Assembly: GCA_016195615.1 (NCBI GenBank)
Contig: JACPZF010000019.1
Coordinates: forward strand, 1 to 11,465
Source: Candidatus Gottesmanbacteria bacterium
Lineage (GTDB): Bacteria > Patescibacteriota > Microgenomatia > JACPZF01
Direction of reading: 5' to 3'
Length of the DNA: 11,465 bases
This document shows positions 5,272 to 11,431 of this stretch, in pieces. The position numbers and the translations under genes are program-made. The notes under the pieces are model-generated. The model did no database searches. It was not told the origin of the DNA and saw nothing but the letters and a program-made list of their open reading frames with translations. Every line of letters starts with the position of its first letter. The stretch's first letter is position 1.

Positions 5272-6633
5272 TTACAATTTGCTTATTCCTGTAAAACTAA
5301 AATCTCTCACTCTTATTGCCGGCAGCAGGCTTGCCCCAAAACCTTCATCGCTTGGCTCTAGATGAACTTCTTTCGAAATATGACTAACGTTTGATAAAAC
5401 CTTAGGGATACTAATTGTAAAACGCATGTTTCTGACACCGGAAACGATTTCGCCGTTTTCGATTAAAAAGGTTCCATCCCGGGTCATGCCGGTGATCGTT
5501 AACTCTTTCGGATGGACATTTCGCACATACCAGAAACGGCTCACTAAGATGCCCTTTTTCATGCCTTTTAGCAGTTGATTCTTGGGAGTGCTGCCGGGCT
5601 TTAAATGGAGATGGCTGGCAAAAGCGTCTTCGGTATTGGGAGCCGGAAATCCATGACCGGTTGGTTTGGCTTTATACTTTAGGGCCAAATAATGATCATA
5701 CAAAACATTTTTGGCTATGCCGTTTTCAATAATAGTCAAGGATTTTTTAGGTATACCCTGATAATCAAAGGGCATGGGAAGATGATTGGGATTATAGGCA
5801 TCGTCCCAAATAGTGATGTTGCTGCCCATCACCTTTTTACTTAAATTTTCCGAGATAAAACTTCGCTCTTCGTGAAATGCTCTGGCGCCAAAACCTAAAT
5901 AGGTCAAATAGGTCATCATTTCCGAAACCGCTGGTTCTTCCAGAACTACTTCGTAATCACCGACCTCAACTTCGCTGGTTTTTTTACCAAGAAGAGTTTT
6001 GCTAATGGCCCTTTTGGCCGCTTCTTCAATATTTAATTTGGCAATATCGCTGTTTACTTCTCCGGCATAACCGCTGATTAGATTTTTCATAATGCGGATA
6101 TTGAGAAGGCTTAGACTTTGCGGATGATAGGCAAAAACGCCGTGGGAGTTGGCAACGACAATCTCGCCGGTACCAGTAGAAAGCGAACCAAAAGCATTTA
6201 AATCCTCGGCTTTGGCCATTTTGATTATTTTGGCAACTTCCTTCGCGCGATATTCGGGCTTTACGCTCGCCGTAGCTTCATTAAAGCTTTTTACTTTTTG
6301 ATAAGAAAAATTTCCTTCCTCTTTACCCGGCAGATGATGCCAATGAGGATCTTCGGGAGAAATTTTAGCAATTTCGTAGGCCTGATTTACCAATTTGTCC
6401 AGCTTGGCTAATTGGTCCAATTGCAGATTGGCCGAAACGACCGCTTGTTTTTTGCCAACTACGGCGCGGATTTGCACGACGATATTTTGCGACGCCATAT
6501 TTTGGTGAATTTGGTTGTTGGCAAAACGGGTTAAGGCCGAGTCATCGACAAAAATTAAGACTTCGGTTTCCAAGGCCGGAGATTTTTTTAAGATATAGTC
6601 AGTGATAGTTTTAAGTTTTTGTTGACCAATCAT
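5272..6633 (-). CDS. pmbA: PmbA/TldE-family protein, non-metal partner of TldD
   Basis: This 453-residue protein spans the whole PmbA/TldE family: N-terminal AETEVLIF-like strand region (ALETEVLIFVDDSALTRFANN, about 20-40, shortened here), FGSLSTGTGEIVVANSHGVFAY in the middle, and the C-terminal subdomain VGDYEVVLEEPAVSEMM, PFDYQGIPKKS, TGHGFPAPNTEDAF and MTRDGTFLIENGEIVSG. It lacks the HExxxH zinc motif, which separates it from TldD. TldD and TldE form a heterodimeric metallopeptidase that degrades unstructured peptides and matures some peptide natural products. The ATG follows array D directly, with no Shine-Dalgarno sequence. It is the last gene of the M16-tldD-pmbA operon. Its partner is disrupted here, so its function in this strain is uncertain. 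Confidence 0.92.
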   Translation of the reverse strand: MIGQQKLKTITDYILKKSPALETEVLIFVDDSALTRFANNQIHQNMASQNIVVQIRAVVGKKQAVVSANLQLDQLAKLDKLVNQAYEIAKISPEDPHWHHLPGKEEGNFSYQKVKSFNEATASVKPEYRAKEVAKIIKMAKAEDLNAFGSLSTGTGEIVVANSHGVFAYHPQSLSLLNIRIMKNLISGYAGEVNSDIAKLNIEEAAKRAISKTLLGKKTSEVEVGDYEVVLEEPAVSEMMTYLTYLGFGARAFHEERSFISENLSKKVMGSNITIWDDAYNPNHLPMPFDYQGIPKKSLTIIENGIAKNVLYDHYLALKYKAKPTGHGFPAPNTEDAFASHLHLKPGSTPKNQLLKGMKKGILVSRFWYVRNVHPKELTITGMTRDGTFLIENGEIVSGVRNMRFTISIPKVLSNVSHISKEVHLEPSDEGFGASLLPAIRVRDFSFTGISKL

Positions 6634-6674
6634 AAGTTACTTAAGTTACCTAAGTGACTTAGGTCACTTAGATT
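6633..6674. repeat. 9-bp palindrome array D between tldD and pmbA
   Basis: Units TAAGTTAC, TTAAGTTAC, CTAAGTGAC, TTAGGTCAC, TTAGATTT. This is a solitary copy without a four-helix gene. It supplies the ancestral tldD stop (TGA at 6666-6664) and ends at the pmbA start codon. Confidence 0.85.
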
Positions 6675-8033
6675 TAAAACCCACTTTGACCTTTCTAAAC
6701 CTCGCTGGACTTGCGCCGTGACCCGTATGGGCAAGCTGACTCGGCTCGCCTTTACCGCAGTTGGGCGTTCCCCAAACCTGCCAATGGTTTTTATTGCAAA
6801 TGGCGTCGCAGCTGTTCCAAAAGGTCGGCGTAATTCCGGCATAGATGGGATTTTTAAAAATGTTGCCTGTGAGTTTCCCATTTTTAATCTCGTAAGCAAT
6901 TTCGGTGCCATTAACGGTAAATTAGACCAATTATCTGACCGCATACTACTCGTTAAAGCAATTTCAATATCTTTATTTTTTCTTTGTTTAGTGTTTAACA
7001 TTTTAATCATTATCGGCAGTGTTTCCCGGGAAGTCTGGTAGCCGACGTGTACTCCTTTTTTTACCAAATATTTTTTAACAGCGGGAACACCCTCATCGTC
7101 ATATCCAAAAGTACCAAGTGCTCCGGGTGTTACATTATCAACTGTTAAATTTACTATATCAGAACCATACTTAAGCTCTCCTAATCCGTCAACATTCATG
7201 AAACTTGTACCCGCGTAGGCCGCTTCAAATCCCAAGACCCGATCTAATTCCGTCGGATGCCCGCAAGACTCATGGATTTGGAGACCCAGCTGATTGCCAT
7301 CGAGAATGATATCAAACTCACCGCTTGGGCACTCTCGTGCTTTTAAAAGTCTAACTGCTTCTTCGGCAGTTTTTTGAGCATGACCAACCAGATCGAGTTT
7401 TTCGATTAATTCATAGCCTGCGGTTTGAAATTGGCCGCGAAAAGAATTTGGGTAACTGCGATTTTGCGCATCTTTGCCGTCGGTTGCCATGCATTCCAAA
7501 CCCGCGCCGCTTTCCGTGATAGTTTGTTTAATATAGCTTCCTTCCGTAGAGGCAAAAATTTTTTCTTCCCGCCAGGCGCGCATAAAAGATTGACAGGTGG
7601 TAATGCCTTTAACTTTAACCATCGTCTTGTCGGCTGCTAACAAGTTTTCGATTTTTTTATTAAGGGGAACCTTAAAAGGATCAATTTTAATGGGAGTCTC
7701 ATATTTATCTTTGACCGCCTTGAGAGGATAGAGCTTAACAGCGCCCTTAAAAAGACCCGACCTTAAAACCAGTGAGGATTTGGCAATCTCAAGGGCTTTT
7801 TGGCAGGTTTTTTTAATCCCGGTCGAGCTTAAATCGTTAGTTGCGGCAAATCCCCAAGCACCTTTGAACAAAACCCGGATACCAATTCCAAGACTCTCGG
7901 AATATTCAATGCCTTCAACTACACCGTTTCTCGTTGACAGATTTTGGGTTGTACGCTTTACTATCCTGGCGTCGCCGTAATCTAGGCCGCGGATAGAAAT
8001 GGCATCAAGAGCTGTTTTAATAAGATCTTTCAC
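6664..8033 (-). pseudogene. tldD: TldD metallopeptidase, disrupted by internal deletion and frameshift
   Basis: Residues 1-375 are a normal TldD, with the zinc/catalytic motif HESCGHPTELD at 254-264 and ending SMRSDNWSNLPLM. After the ATG codon at 6911-6909 the family frame is lost. The expected continuation GTEIAYEIKNGK ... FWNSCDA ... GTPNCGKGEP ... FRKVKVG appears in another frame from about 6909 to a TGA at 6666-6664. Family members carry about 45-50 further residues between these two points (from memory of E. coli and actinobacterial TldD), so a deletion not divisible by three is inferred. The frame as it stands continues to 6630 with unrelated residues. The cysteine motif NCGKGEP (TGC at 6759-6757), which probably supplies the third zinc ligand, is out of frame. 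The start is GTG, overlapping the M16 stop as GTGA. Confidence 0.85.
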
Positions 8034-9319
8034 AAAACGTCCTTTCCCACCACTCCCAGTTTAAAATTCTCTCTCTTAAACAAGTCTCTAGCAACCGCAG
8101 TTACTTCTTCCTCCGTGACTTTTTCCACCTGGGCTATAATCTCTTCCACTGAGCGGATTTTGTCTTCCAAAAGCCAGGATAAACCGTAAAACATGGCTTG
8201 TTCCAGAGATTCTTCCAAACTCAAGACGAGTTTTCCGCGCAGATAATCTTTCGTCTTGCGCAGCTCTTTAGCAGTAATGTTTCCGGATTTAGTTATTAAA
8301 GATAATTCTTCTATAACTGTTTTCACCGCTTCTTCGAGCTTGCTGCCATTTACTCCCGCCGAAACCGTAAACATGCCCGTATCGGTATAGGATTCAACGT
8401 CGCTTCCGACATAATAGGCGAGGCTTTTTTCTTCTCTGATTTTTTGAAAAAGACGCGAACTCATCCCTGAGCCTAAGATGATATTTAATATTGATTGGGA
8501 ATATCGTTTTGGACTGGTTTTTTTAAAAGCATACGCTCCCAGGCAAAAATGCGTCTGATCGGTGGATTTTTCTTTGACTATGACGTTATTGTTCGAGCCA
8601 AGTCTGACTTGGCGAGAACTACTTGACTTCTCGTCGAGTCTGACTCGACTCGAAGAATAAAAAGTTGCAGGCTTAATTACTTCTCCCTCTGGCACTTGGG
8701 AAAAATGTTTGCTAATGGTTTCAAAGACGGCATTTTCTTCAAATTTTCCTGCCACAACAACGAAAACGTTTTTTCGGTGGTAATAATCTTTATGAAAATT
8801 TACAAAATCTTTCCTTTTGAATTTTTGTACTGCCTCTTTCTCTCCGGCGCCGGATAGACCGAGCGGATTACCTTTGAACAAGGCTTCGGTTACCATATCG
8901 TCCACCGCGATTTGGGGCATGTCAGAGCGATAATTTATTTCTTCAACAATGACCCCTTTTTCGCGTTCGATCTGAGCACTCTCAAATTTTGAGTGCCAAA
9001 GCATGCGGTAGAGAATTTCGCAGCTAAGATTTAAGTGTTTATTTTCAGCTTTGACAAAATACCCGGTATATTCTTTTCCCGTCATGCCATTAAATTCCGC
9101 GCCTATTTGATCAATCTCGGTGCTAAGCGACAATTTATCGGGCCATTTATCATTACCCTGAAAAAATATGTGTTCGCAAAAATGGGCCAAACCATTTGTT
9201 TTCTCCGTTTCGTATCTACTGCCTACCCTAACCAAAACCAGAACCGAAACAGTTTGGACTTCTTTAACGGGAATAGTTAGTAATCTAAGGCCGGAAGAAA
9301 AGATATGCGTCTGAAACAT
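8030..9319 (-). CDS. M16-family zinc peptidase (processing-peptidase-like)
   Basis: The 429-residue product has the inverted zinc motif HFCEH (46-50) and Glu127 in VIVEEINYRSD at the spacing expected for HxxEH-x76-E. Other family features are GLAHFCEHIFFQG, FNGMTGKEYTGYF, NVFVVVAGKF, and in the C-terminal half GSGMSSRLFQKIREEKSLAY with the substrate-clamping R/Y motif. Relatives are clam-shell proteases that degrade short peptides or process precursors. Residues of roughly 221-245 (SSSRVRLDEKSSSSRQVRLG) are encoded by an inserted palindromic element in the linker between the two halves. It is first in an operon with tldD and pmbA. The ATG lies 7 nt after an extended -10, so the mRNA is probably leaderless. 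Confidence 0.95.
   Translation of the reverse strand: MFQTHIFSSGLRLLTIPVKEVQTVSVLVLVRVGSRYETEKTNGLAHFCEHIFFQGNDKWPDKLSLSTEIDQIGAEFNGMTGKEYTGYFVKAENKHLNLSCEILYRMLWHSKFESAQIEREKGVIVEEINYRSDMPQIAVDDMVTEALFKGNPLGLSGAGEKEAVQKFKRKDFVNFHKDYYHRKNVFVVVAGKFEENAVFETISKHFSQVPEGEVIKPATFYSSSRVRLDEKSSSSRQVRLGSNNNVIVKEKSTDQTHFCLGAYAFKKTSPKRYSQSILNIILGSGMSSRLFQKIREEKSLAYYVGSDVESYTDTGMFTVSAGVNGSKLEEAVKTVIEELSLITKSGNITAKELRKTKDYLRGKLVLSLEESLEQAMFYGLSWLLEDKIRSVEEIIAQVEKVTEEEVTAVARDLFKRENFKLGVVGKDVL
8040..8046 (-). promoter_or_regulatory. Ribosome binding site for the tldD GTG start
   Basis: GAAAGGA (8046-8040, minus strand) lies 6 nt before the GTG at 8033, inside the 3' end of the M16 gene. It is the clearest Shine-Dalgarno sequence in the window and supports the non-ATG start. 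Confidence 0.6.
8586..8660. repeat. Four-way-junction palindromic element, in frame inside the M16 gene
   Basis: The element is symmetric about 8623. Outer stem TTATT-G-TTCGA (8586-8596) faces TCGAA-G-AATAA (8650-8660), with one mismatch. Arm 1 GCCAAGTCTGACTTGGC (8597-8613) and arm 2 GTCGAGTCTGACTCGAC (8633-8649) are perfect 17-bp odd palindromes sharing the core AGTCTGACT. The centre GAGAA-N9-TTCTC (8614-8632) is a third hairpin. All segments adjoin without gaps. The 63-bp core and the 75-bp full length are both multiples of three and read without a stop. Confidence 0.85.
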
Positions 9320-9326
9320 GGCTGCT

Positions 9327-9335
9327 ATTGTAGCA
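9327..9335 (-). promoter_or_regulatory. Extended -10 for the M16-tldD-pmbA operon, predicted leaderless
   Basis: TGCTACAAT (9335-9327, minus strand) ends 7 nt before the ATG at 9319, placing +1 at the start codon or one base before it. The -35 region is weak. Confidence 0.6.
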
Positions 9336-9375
9336 CAAAATTTATCTTAAAGACACGAAAAAACTGGAGACATGG

Positions 9376-9534
9376 TTAATTATCCTTTTTAGAAGAAGAT
9401 TGCGGTACTTCGGAAATAGCTTTTTTTAGTAAATCTAAATCTATCTTTTTATTTCCTTTATTATCCGACCAGTATTTTTGCAGTTTTCCTAAAAGCTGTT
9501 GGGTGGAAATTTTAGTTTTTGGCAAAGATTTCAT
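9376..9534 (-). CDS. Small hypothetical protein (52 aa)
   Basis: ATG at 9534 opens a 52-residue frame, MKSLPKTKISTQQLLGKLQ through to SSSKKDN, ending in TAA. It is charged and mostly Lys/Ser/Leu, with a likely helix (STQQLLGKLQKYW) and a second predicted helix (DLDLLKKAIS), and has no membrane segment or known motif. I do not recognise it. Its ATGA overlap with the stop of the upstream 184-residue gene argues for a real, translationally coupled gene. No terminator is visible before the M16 promoter downstream. Confidence 0.6.
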   Translation of the reverse strand: MKSLPKTKISTQQLLGKLQKYWSDNKGNKKIDLDLLKKAISEVPQSSSKKDN

Positions 9535-10085
9535 GTGACGTTTCTTACAAATTGAGTCAAGTTTTCTACCACAAAATTTTTGTTAAAAACTTCGGTTGGC
9601 TTATTGTCTAGACAGGCGCAGGCTTTTTGAATCACCTCTTCTGTTGCCAAAATTCTCATTCCGGTCGGACAATATTTTCTTCCATTAAAAACAGGCACAA
9701 CAAGACTGTATCCCTCTCCCTCTTTTTGCAACGTTGTTAGACCTAATAAAAAATCATTTATGGGAAGATCTATACTTACTTTTGGATCTGCCGTCGGCAA
9801 GGATACCGAAATATCTTCTAATACAGTGTCTCCTACTTCAGCACGTCTTTGACCTAGTAAATGAACAACATATGGATCATCATGATGATGGCTACTTTCA
9901 ATATCTCTTCGATGTTGATTTCCTTCGGAGGTTACCTCTCTCGTAATTTTCAAAGCCCCAATTGTTCTCTTTGCCGTTTGGTCAAAATTAAAAAAATCGA
10001 TTATAAAATCGGGTTGTCCTATTTTTGCCTCATGTAAAAACATGGCTTCCGTATAGATTGAACCTTGAGTTAAAGAAGCCAGCAT
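9531..10085 (-). CDS. Hypothetical protein (184 aa)
   Basis: The frame begins MLASLTQGSIYTEAMFLHEA and ends VENLTQFVRNVT. It is soluble and mixed alpha/beta, with a His/Asp cluster (ESSHHHDDPYVVHLL, about 64-78) and two cysteines in one segment (KACACLDNK). I do not recognise a family, and the His cluster alone does not prove metal binding. The ATG at 10085 lacks a Shine-Dalgarno sequence. The same frame stays open a little upstream (IPDELIAM) to a TAG, and a 33-residue frame just before it reads as a plausible N-terminus, so the true start may lie at 10197 with a frameshift between. It overlaps the downstream 52-residue gene by 4 nt. Confidence 0.65.
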   Translation of the reverse strand: MLASLTQGSIYTEAMFLHEAKIGQPDFIIDFFNFDQTAKRTIGALKITREVTSEGNQHRRDIESSHHHDDPYVVHLLGQRRAEVGDTVLEDISVSLPTADPKVSIDLPINDFLLGLTTLQKEGEGYSLVVPVFNGRKYCPTGMRILATEEVIQKACACLDNKPTEVFNKNFVVENLTQFVRNVT

Positions 10086-10095
10086 GGCTATTAAT

Positions 10096-10197
10096 TCATC
10101 GGGTATTAACTACCCGCCCCCTATACATCTTTTCAGAACGAAATTCTCGGCTTGCTGTTACCGCTGCCGCGATAGATTGTAATGATTCAGTTGCCAT
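10096..10197 (-). pseudogene. Possible displaced N-terminus of the 184-aa gene, or leader peptide
   Basis: ATG at 10197 opens a 33-residue frame, MATESLQSIAAAVTASREF continuing to RGRVVNTR, ending in TGA at 10098-10096. A +1 step at the end of this frame joins it to ELIAMLASLTQ of the downstream gene, giving a natural-looking protein. Options are a sequencing or real indel, +1 frameshifting at CGA-TGA, or a separate leader peptide. A hairpin (10100-10116) sits at the junction. Confidence 0.4.
10100..10116. other. Hairpin at the frame junction
   Basis: CGGGTA-TTAAC-TACCCG is a 6-bp perfect stem with a 5-nt loop, ending two bases before the TGA stop of the 33-residue frame on the minus strand. 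Confidence 0.45.
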
Positions 10198-10221
10198 AAA
10201 TATTTGTTATTATTTGATACC

Positions 10222-10258
10222 TTTTTATCATTTTTTATATTGTTTGTCAAATATTATA
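10222..10258 (-). promoter_or_regulatory. Possible promoters for the 184-aa/52-aa genes
   Basis: On the minus strand, a consensus TTGACA (10250-10245) stands 17 nt before a weak TAAAAA (10227-10222). A TATAAT (10258-10253) just upstream could serve a second start, with TTTGAA about 16 nt before it. Either reads toward the ATG at 10197. The surrounding 10200-10260 is AT-rich and shows no gene. Confidence 0.35.
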
Positions 10259-10267
10259 TTGACCTTT

Positions 10268-10294
10268 GTGCCGATTCAAACTACCCCAAGGGTG
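10268..10294 (+). repeat. 27-bp direct repeat, copy 1
   Basis: It matches 10465-10491 at 25 of 27 positions, ending in a small hairpin ACCC-CAA-GGGT. In one plus frame it reads ADSNYPKG and continues to a stop at 10353 (GGRLFDFKGRFKGRVLNEAL), which may be a gene remnant. Confidence 0.7.
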
Positions 10295-10403
10295 GAAGAC
10301 TCTTTGATTTTAAAGGTCGTTTTAAAGGTCGGGTCTTAAATGAGGCTTTGTAACAGGCTAAAATTATCAGCATACCAACTCGGTGCTCGAGCATGATGCT
10401 GGT

Positions 10404-10589
10404 ATGGGGAAAAAGGTAGATTACGCCAATTTAGCACGTGCTAATTTTGGCGTCAGGGTAATAGGTGCCGATTCAAACCACCCGAAGGGTGTCTTAGGCT
10501 TCTCCGCCAAAAAGCCAGAGCCTCAATCTGATGTATCATCGGAATTTCATTTGGGTAACAGTATTTCTGAGGTTAAAGATGCTAGGTGA
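10404..10589 (+). CDS. Possible small protein (61 aa), uncertain
   Basis: ATG at 10404 gives MGKKVDYANLARANFGVRV and onward to SISEVKDAR with a TGA stop; an in-frame GTG at 10383 would add 7 residues. The composition is protein-like, but no family is recognised and no Shine-Dalgarno sequence or close promoter is visible. The frame contains a 31-bp palindrome and the second 27-bp repeat, read as ADSNHPKG. The matching ADSNYPKG reading of the first repeat, in the same kind of frame, suggests that both derive from coding sequence. It may be a fragment. Confidence 0.3.
   Translation: MGKKVDYANLARANFGVRVIGADSNHPKGVLGFSAKKPEPQSDVSSEFHLGNSISEVKDAR
10423..10453. repeat. Near-perfect 31-bp palindrome
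   Basis: ACGCCAATTTAGCAC is followed by GTGCTAATTTTGGCGT. The arms match except for a one-base bulge and one mismatch, and the centre is CACGTG. It has no T-run, so an operator, a repeat arm or a structured RNA is more likely than a terminator. Confidence 0.7.
10465..10491 (+). repeat. 27-bp direct repeat, copy 2
   Basis: Second copy of the repeat at 10268-10294, 197 bp further on, with the hairpin ACCC-GAA-GGGT. Confidence 0.7.
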
Positions 10590-10603
10590 AATGTTTTTTA
10601 AAT

Positions 10604-10797
10604 TTAATCTTTTCCTCCTCTTAAGGTCGCAATCTTTATAACCCATACTCCTGCGTCTTTAACTTTGACGACGCCTTGCCATGTTCCACCCACTAAACCC
10701 CTAAATCCTTCTTTTCCCCACCTTACAATCCTAGTAGTAATTGGAACGCTATACGGAACCGTAACCCTATACCCTCTCTTACTTTTCTTTCTGCCAT
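10604..10797 (-). pseudogene. Small basic protein gene (about 64 aa) with a -1 frame break
   Basis: ATG at 10797 reads MAERK, then the AAAA run is followed by a frame that ends after 24 codons. A -1 step at that run enters a frame open to TAA at 10606-10604, reading SKRGYRVTVPYSVPITTRIV and on to VWVIKIATLRGGKD. The combined 64-residue product is basic, rich in Val and Gly, and looks like a small beta-rich, perhaps nucleic-acid-binding protein. I do not recognise it. A near-consensus promoter stands about 33 nt upstream. A one-base loss in the A run (real or sequencing) or -1 slippage would explain the break. Confidence 0.5.
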
Positions 10798-10836
10798 AAA
10801 ATCTTTTTAATTATTTATTCAAATTTTATTTTCATT

Positions 10837-10864
10837 ATTATATCAAGCTTTATATGGATGTCAA
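10837..10864 (-). promoter_or_regulatory. Near-consensus promoter for the small minus-strand gene
   Basis: On the minus strand, TTGACA (10864-10859), a 16-nt spacer and the extended -10 TGATATAAT ending at 10837. Both hexamers are perfect consensus, the strongest promoter in the window. The start would be near 10830, upstream of the ATG at 10797. Confidence 0.75.
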
Positions 10865-10880
10865 ATTTTGTTCGCCTTTT

Positions 10881-11393
10881 TTAGAAACCCATGAGGGTTG
10901 GCGTAAAAGCATCCGGGAAAATGTTTTGAAGAGAAGTTATGCTGTAAATTTTCCCTTTCAAATCACAATTGATAATTACGGCGTTATCGCAATGTTCGCC
11001 AATTATTTGCCGGCATCGGCCGCACGGTGAAATTCCCAGTTTCTGGGCAACGGCCAGCGCTTTAATAAATTTTCTGCCTGACTTTTTGATCTCTTGCGAA
11101 ACTACAGCCCCAGTTACTGCCGCCTCTTCGGCGTGATCAGTGTCGGAATAGCTGACTTTTTCCACGTTGTTGCCAAGATAAATTTTATCGCTTTTGGCCA
11201 AAAGAGCAACACCAACAGGATATTTTGAATAAGGAGAGTAACTAAGCTTTGATTGCTTAACCGCTAACTTAACCAGATTTAGAATTTGTTTCTCGCCAAT
11301 TTTTTTAATGTCCTTCTCTAGCCAGCTTTTTTGAACCTGTAAATCTTTTGGGTTAACTAACCAAATTAGGTCGCTAACTGTTCTTTTACTCAT
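10881..11393 (-). CDS. cdd: Cytidine deaminase
   Basis: The 170-residue product, from ATG at 11393, has the deaminase zinc site: HAEE (87-90, with the proton-shuttle Glu89) and PCGRCRQ (123-129, Cys124 and Cys127). The substrate region SYSPYSKYPVGVALLAKSDK (51-70) and NNVE (75-78) match the family, as does the end NIFPDAFTP. It deaminates cytidine and deoxycytidine to uridine and deoxyuridine for pyrimidine salvage. The first zinc ligand is His, as in the dimeric E. coli type, although the size and C-terminus resemble the small tetrameric type, which usually has Cys there. An N-terminal extension of about 33 residues (MSKRTVSDLIWLV...) is unusual for the small type. An in-frame TTG at 11414 is less likely because the -10 element overlaps it. 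Confidence 0.92.
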   Translation of the reverse strand: MSKRTVSDLIWLVNPKDLQVQKSWLEKDIKKIGEKQILNLVKLAVKQSKLSYSPYSKYPVGVALLAKSDKIYLGNNVEKVSYSDTDHAEEAAVTGAVVSQEIKKSGRKFIKALAVAQKLGISPCGRCRQIIGEHCDNAVIINCDLKGKIYSITSLQNIFPDAFTPTLMGF

Positions 11394-11402
11394 AGTTGCC
11401 TT

Positions 11403-11431
11403 ATTGTACTGCAAGATCTAATACGGCTCAA
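11403..11431 (-). promoter_or_regulatory. Promoter for cdd, near-leaderless
   Basis: On the minus strand, TTGAGC (11431-11426), a 17-nt spacer and TACAAT (11408-11403). Transcription would start near 11396, two or three bases before the ATG at 11393. The -35 lies within the 3' end of the upstream gene. Confidence 0.65.

Noticed and set aside
6630..6909. Programmed frameshift in tldD
   Set aside because: A simple slip cannot restore the family sequence, because a conserved internal segment is missing as well.
6718..7041. Plus-strand 107-residue frame
   Set aside because: It is antisense to tldD, whose conserved residues on the minus strand (in two frames) explain the sequence.
8030..9319. 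Alternative genetic code (TGA as Gly or Trp)
   Set aside because: TGA ends the M16, four-helix and 184-residue genes exactly where family or context expects a stop.
10025..10339. Plus-strand 104-residue frame
   Set aside because: Low-complexity, crosses the start and promoter region of the minus-strand 184-aa gene, and shows no family features.
10260..10590. tmRNA, RNase P RNA or 4.5S RNA
   Set aside because: None of the conserved segments of these RNAs that I know could be found, and there is no tRNA-like end.
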